In this document: piece after piece, positions 41,797 to 49,860 of the stretch | Position numbering within the stretch: the stretch's first letter is position 1 | How the letters are laid out: each line of letters begins with the position of its first letter | Source: Thermoproteota archaeon | Lineage (GTDB): Archaea > Korarchaeota > Korarchaeia > Korarchaeales > Korarchaeaceae | Assembly: GCA_030130125.1 (NCBI GenBank) | Contig: JARZZM010000017.1 | Location: 1 to 64,000 of the forward strand | Reading direction: 5' to 3' | DNA length: 64,000 bases | Notes under the pieces: model-generated | Database searches by the model: none | What the model saw: only the letters and a program-made list of their open reading frames with translations | What the model was told of the DNA's origin: nothing | Position numbers and translations under genes: made by a program

Positions 41797-42393
41797 GTGG
41801 TTCTGGCTACTGCTCTGGGCTTGAAATTCAAGGGCGGCGTCGTTCTCGCGGCGGACAGGAGAGTATCTTACGGTACATTCGTCCTCAGTAAGTCCGCCAA
41901 GAAAGTGTTCCTAGTTAATGATAAGGTCGGTATTTCCACTGCCGGACTTCCTGGCGACTTCCAAGAGTTAGTCGATGTCGTGAAGTTCAATATGACTCTA
42001 TATGAGCTGGATTTGGATAAGAAGGCTTCCCCCACTAATGTCGCCAAGCTGCTATCTCTGCTTCTCTATCAGGGGAGGTTCAGGGGGATTTACTACGCCG
42101 AGCTTATAGTAGGTGGTTTGGAGGACGGAGAACCCAAGATATTGGTCTTAGATCCCGCTGGAGGGCTTATGGAGGAAAAGTTCGCTTCTGTAGGTACTGG
42201 AGCGCAGATAGCCACGGGTATCTTGGAGAGGGAATATAGGGAGGACTTGAGTGAAGAGGAAGCCCTCTCTTTAGCCGAGAAGGCGATGAAGGAGGCCATA
42301 TCTAGGGATGCTCTGTCAGGAGACGGTGTGGACCTGCTGGTGATTACCGAATCGGGTGCTAGGCAGCTGTATATCCCCCTGAGATCGTCATGA
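41797..42393 (+). CDS. psmB: Proteasome beta-type subunit lacking the N-terminal catalytic Thr
   Basis: Proteasome core subunit of 198 residues. From GTG 41797 it begins MVLATALGLKFKGGVVLAADRR; aligned on the GLK...GVVLA block, the position of catalytic Thr1 is Ala4 (ATALG where active subunits read TTTVG). D in AADRR and K in LSKSAKK are kept, and SGDGVDLLVI is the usual C-terminal motif. I recall crenarchaeal genomes carrying a non-catalytic beta with the same ATA(I/L)GLK start, so this is probably that type. GAGGGGTG precedes the GTG by five bases. The frame extends into tRNA-Thr, which ends 21 bases upstream. Confidence 0.88.
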   Translation: MVLATALGLKFKGGVVLAADRRVSYGTFVLSKSAKKVFLVNDKVGISTAGLPGDFQELVDVVKFNMTLYELDLDKKASPTNVAKLLSLLLYQGRFRGIYYAELIVGGLEDGEPKILVLDPAGGLMEEKFASVGTGAQIATGILEREYREDLSEEEALSLAEKAMKEAISRDALSGDGVDLLVITESGARQLYIPLRSS

Positions 42394-42404
42394 GGGGGGA
42401 TCAT

Positions 42405-43514
42405 ATGGGCCTCACGGATCAGGAAAGGACACGCAATCTGTTGATAGATTTAGTCAGTATAAAGAGCTTGAGGGGAAGGGAGGGCGAGGCCGTTTACTAC
42501 ATAACGGACACTCTATCGAGATACGCTGACAAGGTAGTCCACCAACCGGTCAAAGATTGCGCCGGTAACGTCGTGGCCTTCCTCAACGTGAAAAATCAGG
42601 ATAACCTGCTGTTCCTTGCCCACACCGACACATTCGAGATATACTCCAATTGGACCAAGAATCCTTGGGGAGAGCTGGAGGAAGACAAACTCTATGGACT
42701 AGGGGTTTTTGACGATAAGGGAATGCTGGCTGCGATGATAGAGGCCTTCATAGCTGCCTCAAAATGGAATGATAGTAGGGGAGTCGTCTTTGCTGCTGTA
42801 TGCGATGCCGAGGGTTTCAGCAGGGGGACCTACGAGCTCCTGAGGAGCGGTATCCTGCCGCGAGTCAGTGAGGCCATTGTGGCCGGACCGACCAATAAGA
42901 AGCTCTTCAGGGGAGCATTCGGCAGGTTTGTATTCGATGTTGACATAAAGGGATTGGCAGCGCCTGGGACTGAGGAGGCTGGTATAAACGCAGTCATAGA
43001 AGCGGCCAAGATCATTTTGTGGGCTGTGGACCTGCCCAAGGTCGATGGGATAGGCGGTAGCGTAGCTCCCTTGAGTATAAAGTCCCCGGAGCTGGTAATG
43101 GCCCATCCAGACAGATGTCTGGTCAGGCTGGATAGGCATTACCCGCCCGGTAACGATCCGGGTGTTATAAGGAAGAAGTTCATGGATCATCTAAGGAAGA
43201 CACCGGAGTTGAGGGCCAAAATCAAGATATCCTTGATGAAGAGGCCTACTCCCTTCATGGAGCCCTACGAACTCCCTGAGGACGATGACTTCGTTAAGAA
43301 AGTGCAGGAAGTTGCAGAGAATGTGTTTGGAGGGCGCCTTGAGACGGATGTTTACGGGACGGTCTCCGATGCCAATTACCTCTACAAGATGGCTAGCATT
43401 AAGCCCATCATACTGGGGCCCGAGGGGGGTAATCACCACTCAGCGGATGAGTACGTCAAGCTCCCCTCCGTGTATGAGATGGCGGAGTTCTTGGCGCACC
43501 TCTTAAAGGGTTGA
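42405..43514 (+). CDS. M20-family zinc peptidase/deacylase homologue with altered active site
   Basis: 369 residues, M20 fold (ArgE/DapE/LysK-like). Metal ligands fit: H73 in LAHTD, D103 in GVFDDKG, E136, and late His in GNHHSADEYV. The canonical D-E-E-x-G-S-x-G reads D134-A-E-G-F-S-R-G: the general-base Glu is Ala135. That change would be expected to cripple or redirect hydrolysis. LysK-type deacylation in LysW-dependent lysine/arginine synthesis is the nearest archaeal role, but no LysW gene is nearby. The ATG at 42405 follows GAGGGGGGAT. Confidence 0.8.
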   Translation: MGLTDQERTRNLLIDLVSIKSLRGREGEAVYYITDTLSRYADKVVHQPVKDCAGNVVAFLNVKNQDNLLFLAHTDTFEIYSNWTKNPWGELEEDKLYGLGVFDDKGMLAAMIEAFIAASKWNDSRGVVFAAVCDAEGFSRGTYELLRSGILPRVSEAIVAGPTNKKLFRGAFGRFVFDVDIKGLAAPGTEEAGINAVIEAAKIILWAVDLPKVDGIGGSVAPLSIKSPELVMAHPDRCLVRLDRHYPPGNDPGVIRKKFMDHLRKTPELRAKIKISLMKRPTPFMEPYELPEDDDFVKKVQEVAENVFGGRLETDVYGTVSDANYLYKMASIKPIILGPEGGNHHSADEYVKLPSVYEMAEFLAHLLKG

Positions 43515-44656
43515 TCGTCTTGATATCCCAAGGTTTCCTGGTGAACTTCTTCGTATTTTGGGCTGTGGCTTACCTTGTTGGCCTCTTATTGAACCGTTAT
43601 CTCGGAGGAGAGAGAGCTAAAATAGGTGTCTTCTACTTGGAGTTCTCCTTTAAGCCGGAGAGCTTCAGAGGGATTATAGGAGGATTGGCTAGGTTCGTTG
43701 GTCCTCTATATAAGGTCGGGATCGGCGCTCTCCTGATCTCCTCCGCGTTATTTCTTATATTTCTCGTCAAAATAACCATAGACACCTTATTCGGTCCGAA
43801 GGTCGCCCAGATAGCCCCTGTGATACCGGGGGTCACCTTCGACATATCCGCCCCCCTCCTGATATCCATATTCGTGATATTAGCCGTGCATGAATTTGGG
43901 CATGCCGCTGCTAGCTGGTACTTCGGGGTCCCCATAAAGAAGATAGCTTTTTTCGTTCTATTTGTCCTGCTAGGCGCTTTTGTCGAGCCAGATGAGGAGA
44001 TACTCAAGAAACTAGAGCCTCTTAAGAGGATGGGCGTCTATTCGGCTGGGATCTTCATGAACTTCGCTACGTTCTTCGTGGCTCTCCTTCTGGCCATGAT
44101 CATATTCCCGGGTTTCTCGATATTCCCAGGGATGTCCCATCCTTCTGGGGTGTACGTTCAGGAGGTTATAGAGGGCGGACCATCTCATGGAATACTCCCG
44201 GATGGAGTTGTCATAAGGCAGATAGATGGTTACAGGGTTAGGGATTTCGCTAGTTTGGTGAAGGCACTTGAAAAGCTGAGACCCGGTCAGGAGGTGGATG
44301 TCGTCACTGATAGAGGCACCTACAGGGTGAGGCTGGGATCTAGGCCTGACGACCCGAGCTCACCATTCTTGGGGGTGATGCTATCGAGGGTGCCCTACTT
44401 CGATCCCATAGCCCCTATGCCGACCGGGGTAGCGATCCAGCTGATAGAGCTGTTCGGGTTCCTGATCATGTTCAATCTGGGACTGGCTGGCCTCAATGCC
44501 CTGCCTATGTTGCCTTTGGACGGAGGGTTGGTCCTCTCAGAGGTACTCACCATGTATTTGGGCGATGAGGAGATGGCCCGCAGGCTAACATGGGCCGTGT
44601 CAGCGCCTATTGCGCTAATGCTGATATACAATGTCCTCCTATTCTTCCTGAGTTGA
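43511..44656 (+). CDS. Site-2-type intramembrane metalloprotease with PDZ domain
   Basis: S2P/M50 family protease that cuts membrane proteins within the bilayer. HEFGH (127-131) and the third-ligand motif NALPMLPLDGG (329-339) lie in membrane helices. A PDZ domain (about 210-275) sits between, with VIRQIDGYRVRDFASLV. About six to seven membrane helices. TTG start overlapping the M20 stop by four bases (TTGA). Regulated proteolysis of a membrane factor is the usual role; the substrate is unknown, though the window contains a membrane-tethered regulator at 48591. Confidence 0.9.
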   Translation: MIVLISQGFLVNFFVFWAVAYLVGLLLNRYLGGERAKIGVFYLEFSFKPESFRGIIGGLARFVGPLYKVGIGALLISSALFLIFLVKITIDTLFGPKVAQIAPVIPGVTFDISAPLLISIFVILAVHEFGHAAASWYFGVPIKKIAFFVLFVLLGAFVEPDEEILKKLEPLKRMGVYSAGIFMNFATFFVALLLAMIIFPGFSIFPGMSHPSGVYVQEVIEGGPSHGILPDGVVIRQIDGYRVRDFASLVKALEKLRPGQEVDVVTDRGTYRVRLGSRPDDPSSPFLGVMLSRVPYFDPIAPMPTGVAIQLIELFGFLIMFNLGLAGLNALPMLPLDGGLVLSEVLTMYLGDEEMARRLTWAVSAPIALMLIYNVLLFFLS

Positions 44657-45711
44657 TAGAATTGCCTAATCCCTTCAGAAGGGCCATGGTCCCTCTAAGC
44701 GTGGATGAACTGCTAGACATCTCCTTCAGGAGGGCCTTCAAGAAACCCAAGACTGCGTCGAGAAGAGGGGACAGGATAGCGACTTACAGATCTAGGGAAA
44801 TATCCAGAATCCAGACGATCTCCGACACGGTGGTTAGCAGGCTAGATAAGGTGGTGAAGTCCTTCCCCAGCGTGGAAAGGTTAGATCCCTTCTACAGAGA
44901 ACTTTTGGACGTCTTGGCTGGTGTAGATCAAGTGAGACACGCTCTAGGCGCCGTTAAATGGGCCTCCAAGACGATCTCGAGGATCTCCAGATCCTACATC
45001 TCCAAGATAAATTGGACAGAAGACCCTGAACGCATGGCGACCCTCAGGAGGGAGGCGACGGGTAGGATATCGTCCGTATTGAAGAGGATCAAGCCCGAAT
45101 TGGACTTCTTGAGAGGAGTAACACCGAAGCTCAGGAATCTACCGGATTTGAATCCTGCTCTGCCCTCTGTAATAATAGCTGGCATGCCCAACACGGGAAA
45201 GAGCACACTTCTTTCCAAGATTACCACCAAGGAACCTGAGATAGCCCCATACCCTTTTACCACCAAAGGCATCATCATAGGACACCGGGATTTGGAGGGC
45301 GTTGGGAGGGTCCAGTTCATCGACACCCCTGGTTTGTTGGATAGACCTCTCTCCAAGAGAAATAGGATAGAGATGCAGGCTATAGTGGCCCTTAAGCATG
45401 TGGGTGGCTTGGTCCTGTATTTGCTCGATCCCACTGAGACTTGTGGCTATGCGCTGGACGAACAGAGGTCCCTGTTCAAGGACATCGTGGCTAACTTTTC
45501 TGGGGAGATAGTTGCCGTGATCAATAAGATAGATATGGAAAGTGACTATCTAGATAAGTTCTCCGAGATCAGAGGCTTCTTGATAGAGGAGGGGGCCGAA
45601 TTCGTGGAGATATCTGCAGAGAGGGGTTTCGGAATGGAGGAGCTGCTGAGAACCGTTAGATCAAAGCTGGGAGGAAGACAAATTGAAGATAGCATTTCAT
45701 CTATCGGGTGA
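44653..45711 (+). CDS. NOG1/OBG-superfamily GTPase
   Basis: GTPase of the Nog1 type, in eukaryotes a 60S ribosome-assembly factor. An N-terminal helical bundle (about 1-165, with MVPLSVDELLDISFRRAFKK) precedes the G domain: G1 AGMPNTGKST (176-185), switch PYPFTTKGI, G3 DTPG (224-227), G4 NKID (near 292). TTG 44653 overlaps the S2P stop (TTGA); the frame upstream of it lies within the S2P gene. About 352 residues, shorter than eukaryotic Nog1 because the C-terminal region is missing, as in archaeal members. Confidence 0.88.
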   Translation: MIELPNPFRRAMVPLSVDELLDISFRRAFKKPKTASRRGDRIATYRSREISRIQTISDTVVSRLDKVVKSFPSVERLDPFYRELLDVLAGVDQVRHALGAVKWASKTISRISRSYISKINWTEDPERMATLRREATGRISSVLKRIKPELDFLRGVTPKLRNLPDLNPALPSVIIAGMPNTGKSTLLSKITTKEPEIAPYPFTTKGIIIGHRDLEGVGRVQFIDTPGLLDRPLSKRNRIEMQAIVALKHVGGLVLYLLDPTETCGYALDEQRSLFKDIVANFSGEIVAVINKIDMESDYLDKFSEIRGFLIEEGAEFVEISAERGFGMEELLRTVRSKLGGRQIEDSISSIG

Positions 45712-46720
45712 GCATCCATCCCTTCCCAAGGCCGAGGTAAAGGCTGTTTTAGAGTCGTTCAATGTAATATTCGAGACACACTTGGACTTGGACTCGCTGC
45801 TAGTCTTAGATGTTGGAGATCTCCCGAGCTCATTCATGAGAAAGGTGGCAGCTAGACTCGCATACACTAGGTCAATAGGGAGGTTCCTAGTCGCCCTCAA
45901 TCCAGCCGACTTTCCACAGGAGTTGGAGAGTATCGATCCGCCCAGAGTCGGTAAGAGGTTCAGAGCTACCGCTATTAGGGTAAAGGGATGCTGCAGCGAA
46001 TTAAAACGTGTGGAGGTGGAGAGGGAGGTCGGTAGATGGGTACTGAGGGGTAATCCCCATTCCAAGGTTGACCTTACCAACCCCAATTCCGAGGTAGTGA
46101 TAGTGATGACCTCTGGGCTGCTGGTGATCTACGTTAAGGAGGTCGAGGTGGACAGAACATCTTTCAAGATAAAGGAGGTCGCTGCACGACCTTTCGTCCA
46201 TCCGGCTTCCATGAGACCTACCCTAGCCAGGGCTATGGTGAATCTAGCGAGGACTCGTGAGGGAGATCTAGTACTGGATCCTTTCTTGGGGGTTGGGGGC
46301 ATAGCCCTTGAGGTGTTATCTATCGGTGCCCGCTTGGTGGGTGCCGATATAAGCGAAAGTAGAGTTATAGAGGCCAAGAACAACCTCATAGCCTACGGTT
46401 TCCTAGATGGTTTCAAGCTGATGGTCGGAGATGCGCTAAGTCTTGCGTTGGAGGAGAGGGCGGATCGCATAGTTACGGATCCGCCCTATGGGAGGATGAG
46501 CTCGGCTGTGGGCAGATCGCCTGAAGATTTGGCCAAAGATTTTGTAAGAAAGGCCCCAGCATATCTGAAGGAGAACGGATGGATGACGATCTCAGTCCCC
46601 GTGAATCATCTAAGTGAGGACGATTTCAGCAGGAGTGGATTTGAGGTAGTCGAATATTTTGATGTGAGGGAGCACAGGTCCCTCATTAGGAGGATATGGG
46701 TAGCGAGGATGGGAGAGTGA
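45683..46720 (+). CDS. THUMP-domain tRNA guanosine-N2 methyltransferase (Trm11/Trm-G10 type)
   Basis: Predicted to methylate N2 of G10 in tRNA. N-terminal THUMP/ferredoxin-like region (1-170) recognises the acceptor end; C-terminal Rossmann domain has the SAM motif LDPFLGVGGIALEV and the catalytic TDPPYGR. 345 residues. TTG start 29 bases inside the previous gene, with GGAGGAAG upstream. It overlaps the tRNase Z gene, linking two tRNA-maturation steps in one message. Confidence 0.9.
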   Translation: MKIAFHLSGEHPSLPKAEVKAVLESFNVIFETHLDLDSLLVLDVGDLPSSFMRKVAARLAYTRSIGRFLVALNPADFPQELESIDPPRVGKRFRATAIRVKGCCSELKRVEVEREVGRWVLRGNPHSKVDLTNPNSEVVIVMTSGLLVIYVKEVEVDRTSFKIKEVAARPFVHPASMRPTLARAMVNLARTREGDLVLDPFLGVGGIALEVLSIGARLVGADISESRVIEAKNNLIAYGFLDGFKLMVGDALSLALEERADRIVTDPPYGRMSSAVGRSPEDLAKDFVRKAPAYLKENGWMTISVPVNHLSEDDFSRSGFEVVEYFDVREHRSLIRRIWVARMGE

Positions 46721-47625
46721 AGGTGAGGTTCCTCGGAACGAGTTCAGCGGTACCTACGGACGACAGAGGATTGCCTGCCATCCTTGTGAAGACATCAGGA
46801 GATTCTCTTCTATTGGACTGCGGTGAAGGTACTCAGAGGCAGTTGATCAAGGCCAGAGAGAGCTTAATGAAGATAGACAAGGTGATCATAACTCACCTCC
46901 ATGGAGATCACTTTTTCGGGATTATGCCTATGATCCAGTCACTGAGCATACTGCGGAAGGGTTCTGAGCTCCTAGTAATCGGACCTAAGGATTTGCGTTA
47001 CATACTGGAGGAGGTTGAGGAGAAGACCGGCTCTAAACCACAGTTCAAGGTGGTATTCAGGGAGATAGAGATCTCCAAGTCCATAGAACTAGGTAAGTTC
47101 ACCGTAGAGTTCTTCCCCGTCGACCATGCTGGATTCGAGACCTATGGCGTCAGGATCAGAGAGAGAGATAGACCGGGGAGATTCGATCCTGTGAAGGCAG
47201 ATGAGCTCGGCGTTCCTTTGGTATTAAGAAGCGTTCTCCAGAGGGGATTCTCCGTAAAGCTACCCGATGGTAGGATTGTGAGGCCCCAGGACGTTATGGG
47301 CCCGCCCCGCAGAGGAGCCATCCTCGTATACTCATCCGATACGAGACCGACCGAATCGGTTGTATCTGCGGCAAGGGGAGCTGATGCTTTGATACACGAG
47401 GCCACCTACCTCGATGAGTTAAGGGAGAGGGCTGTAGCTACCGGGCATAGCACCGCACTAGAAGCTGGTAAGATTGCGGAGGCTGCTGGCGTCAAGAGGT
47501 TAATCCTGACGCACTTCAGCGCCAGATACAGGGAGGAGGATCTAGTTAGGTTTGAAGAGGAGGCCGCTAAAGCTTATAGTGGACAAGTTATGGCTGCTCG
47601 GGATTTTCTAACCGTCGATCTCTGA
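46717..47625 (+). CDS. rnz: tRNase Z (3' tRNA-processing endonuclease)
   Basis: Metallo-beta-lactamase nuclease that trims tRNA 3' ends. Motif 2 is THLHGDHFFG (about residues 59-68), with LGTSSAVPT and DCGEGTQRQL before it, HAGFETYG mid-protein and DALIHEATYLDE, HSTALEAG and LTHFSARY late, all standard for RNase Z. GTG 46717 overlaps the Trm11 stop by four bases; ATG 46696 is an alternative adding seven residues. It ends the gene chain that starts behind tRNA-Thr. Converges with the UPF0201 gene. Confidence 0.96.
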   Translation: MKVRFLGTSSAVPTDDRGLPAILVKTSGDSLLLDCGEGTQRQLIKARESLMKIDKVIITHLHGDHFFGIMPMIQSLSILRKGSELLVIGPKDLRYILEEVEEKTGSKPQFKVVFREIEISKSIELGKFTVEFFPVDHAGFETYGVRIRERDRPGRFDPVKADELGVPLVLRSVLQRGFSVKLPDGRIVRPQDVMGPPRRGAILVYSSDTRPTESVVSAARGADALIHEATYLDELRERAVATGHSTALEAGKIAEAAGVKRLILTHFSARYREEDLVRFEEEAAKAYSGQVMAARDFLTVDL

Positions 47626-48114
47626 TGAGTTAGTCCTTCCGTAGAGTAGTTCGTGAGTGGTGGCCTCTCTAATGGGCCTCCCTCTCTCCGTTTTGGGGGT
47701 GAGCCAGTCGGCCAGTATTTGGGCGTCTCCTTCGTAATTTATGATAAGAGATATCACACCCAAGGGAGACATCTCGTCCTCATCGCAAAGCCTCACCTTA
47801 CCCACATATGCTGCCTGTTTGTGGAATCTCAAGGCTCTCAGGTTTCCTCTCCTCGTCATGAGCAGACTTCTCGCGGTATCTAGTATCCTGTTATTTCTGA
47901 ATGCTGATCTCAGTTTAATTAGCGCTTCATGACCCTCCTTCCTCACTCTTATCAGCTTCCTTCTTCCTTTCTCCTCTATATCGACATCATCGACCTCCTC
48001 GCTGAACGGGATTATGGTGTTCATAGCTTGGAGAACCCTTTTGATGTCTTCGGTCGGGTAGACTTCAGCTACCAGTGTTGCTCTGATCGCCAACCTTCGG
48101 TCAATATGCTCCAA
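47608..48114 (-). CDS. UPF0201 family protein
   Basis: 168-residue archaeal protein of unknown detail, with a predicted RNA-related role. The family pattern is clear: VAEVYPTEDIKRVLQAMN at the start, NRILDTARSLLM, FHKQAAYVGKVRLC and EDEMSPLGVISLII, ending DWLTPKTERGRP. TTG start behind GAGGAGGGT, 46 bases inside the Toprim gene. The pairing with the Toprim protein suggests a shared nucleic-acid function, as inference. Confidence 0.85.
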   Translation of the reverse strand: MEHIDRRLAIRATLVAEVYPTEDIKRVLQAMNTIIPFSEEVDDVDIEEKGRRKLIRVRKEGHEALIKLRSAFRNNRILDTARSLLMTRRGNLRALRFHKQAAYVGKVRLCDEDEMSPLGVISLIINYEGDAQILADWLTPKTERGRPIREATTHELLYGRTNSSEIDG

Positions 48115-48503
48115 CCCGCGACCCTCCTCTTCAAGAAGCTACTTACCTCCTCCACCAAAGGGGGCAGACCCGTAGACTTATAGTAACTTCTGGGAAATTC
48201 ATCTACTTTTCCTCCCATTTCTGTGATTATTCTCTTTAATTTATCATGCAAAGTCAAGCCTTCCGTATCAAAATCCGTGAGTATGATAAAAGTTCTTCCT
48301 ATTATTCTAGCCTCTCCCAGCTCTCTGATGTCCCTGATCAGCCTAGAGGCGTGTGTGAATGTTGCACGAACACCAATATCCTCTAAAGCTGCTTCATCCT
48401 TTGGGCCCTCTACTATAACCTCTACATCCGAAAAGGACGCTCGCGAGTTCAGTTTCCTAACCCACTCCAATACTTGTTGAAAAAGGAGGGGATTTGTCTT
48501 CAA
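48069..48503 (-). CDS. Small Toprim-domain protein (UPF0292 type)
   Basis: 144 residues containing one Toprim fold as in DnaG, topoisomerases and RNase M5: Glu motif VIVEGPKDEAALEDIG (about 28-43) and DxD motif LTDFDTEG (about 75-82). Stand-alone archaeal Toprim proteins are predicted nucleases or nucleotidyl enzymes acting on RNA. TTG start behind GGGAG. An AT tract at about 48534-48545 is a likely promoter shared with the divergent membrane regulator. Confidence 0.85.
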   Translation of the reverse strand: MKTNPLLFQQVLEWVRKLNSRASFSDVEVIVEGPKDEAALEDIGVRATFTHASRLIRDIRELGEARIIGRTFIILTDFDTEGLTLHDKLKRIITEMGGKVDEFPRSYYKSTGLPPLVEEVSSFLKRRVAGWSILTEGWRSEQHW

Positions 48504-48590
48504 GTCAGGTCTCCCATCGACTAGAGCCGTGATAGTTTAATAATGTTTTCTTAGGTCCCCCTTAGGTAGCCATAAAAAGGTGAAGAGCCT

Positions 48591-49736
48591 ATGAAACAAA
48601 ACGCAACGATACTAGCAGGAATACTTCTACTCGTAATGGCCCAATTGAGTTTCCACTCCATCGGGGGACCCGTCGCCGGCGTAACTATAAATGAAATGAA
48701 TGTTAGTACGGAGCTTTATGAGAATACATCTGTTAAGGTAACGATCACCGCTGAGATCGTTGTTAGTGAAGAATACAATAGCAGCGTTAACTCACTGATG
48801 TTCCCAATACTTCCGGTGGGTATAGTCATGGAGAATCCGTATAAAGGCATAGAGAATTTGAGACCGCTGTCAGGGGACATCTCCGTAAGTAAGATCGAAA
48901 CGAAGTCCTATGCCGACGTCATATTGGTCAAATTCGGAAAGGAAATGAGGCCCGGTGATGTAAGGAATATCACATTCTCTTTCATGTTTAAGCCGAACAC
49001 CATACTGGTCAGGCTTAAAGACAACACGTATAGGCTAGTATATCGCTTCTACATGCCTAATGCTACTGTAGAATACAACAGGTCTACCATGAGGATATTG
49101 CTTCCATACGGAGCTGCCATAACCAAGATAGGGACTTCCGGTGCCGTGGAGATGGATCCCTTATCAGAGAGGCTGACAGCATTTTGGAAACCCTTCCCCC
49201 TACCGAGGGGAAACGCATGGGACTTCAGCATAGTATTTAGAGTAGAGGGAGAAACTCTACCCCCTAAGAGCGAAGAGACAATGGTCATCACCAATACTAC
49301 GCCGTCAAATGGTGGGGAGAGAGGGCTACCCCTCACGGAGCTACTGTTGGCCATTCTAGGATCGAACGTTATAACGGGAGGGATAGCCTTCATGCTCTAC
49401 AAGAGAGCATCAAGGGGACCCAGAGTGGAGGGATGGTCTGGTTCCTCGCCTGAGGAGATAGTTTTAGATGATGAGACAGAGGAACAGTACAGGGAGCTGA
49501 TGGAGAGGCTTGACAGGGATGAACGCAGTATTCTGGATATAATACTAGAGAAAGGAGGGAAAATCGAGCAGAAGGACCTCCCTGAGCTCACGGGCTTCTC
49601 TAAAAGCAAGGTGTCTAGGATTTTGAAGCGGTTGGACTCGGCAGGTGTAGTGAGGAGAACCTCCGTGGGTAAGACGAAGATAGTTGAGATAAACCCGGTT
49701 CTCATAGAGATGTTCAGGAAGTACGGAGAACTGTGA
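48591..49736 (+). CDS. Membrane-tethered winged-helix regulator with extracellular domain
   Basis: 381 residues. A signal/TM segment (about 5-24) is followed by a beta-rich outer domain (30-240) carrying eight N-X-S/T sites. A single TM (248-270) with a Lys-Arg stop leads to a cytoplasmic linker and a C-terminal winged helix (about 305-375: DRDERSILDIILEKGGKIEQ, then SKSKVSRILKRLDSAGVV). This is the archaeal pattern of a one-protein sensor that could bind DNA from the membrane. ATG start behind AAGGTGAAGAG. What it senses is unknown. Confidence 0.8.
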   Translation: MKQNATILAGILLLVMAQLSFHSIGGPVAGVTINEMNVSTELYENTSVKVTITAEIVVSEEYNSSVNSLMFPILPVGIVMENPYKGIENLRPLSGDISVSKIETKSYADVILVKFGKEMRPGDVRNITFSFMFKPNTILVRLKDNTYRLVYRFYMPNATVEYNRSTMRILLPYGAAITKIGTSGAVEMDPLSERLTAFWKPFPLPRGNAWDFSIVFRVEGETLPPKSEETMVITNTTPSNGGERGLPLTELLLAILGSNVITGGIAFMLYKRASRGPRVEGWSGSSPEEIVLDDETEEQYRELMERLDRDERSILDIILEKGGKIEQKDLPELTGFSKSKVSRILKRLDSAGVVRRTSVGKTKIVEINPVLIEMFRKYGEL

Positions 49737-49742
49737 GGTGAA

Positions 49743-49829
49743 TGCGGGGGGTGGGATTCGAACCCACGCGGGCCTGACGCCCAACGGATCTTGAGTCCGT
49801 CGCCTTGGACCTGGCTCGGCCACCCCCGC
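49743..49829 (-). tRNA. tRNA-Leu (anticodon CAA)
   Basis: Minus strand. Acceptor GCGGGGG (49829-49823) pairs with CCCCCGC (49750-49744), discriminator A at 49743. Anticodon loop CTCAAGA gives CAA. Long class II variable arm; T arm GTGGG-TTCGAAT-CCCAC. Nearly identical to the tRNA-Leu at 12900 apart from the anticodon stem and D arm. No intron, no CCA. CTTTAAATT on the minus strand near 49858-49866 may be its TATA box, inside the end of nadK. Confidence 0.95.
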
Positions 49830-49860
49830 CCCGCGTTCATGTCCTTCCATTCTCAGGAAT

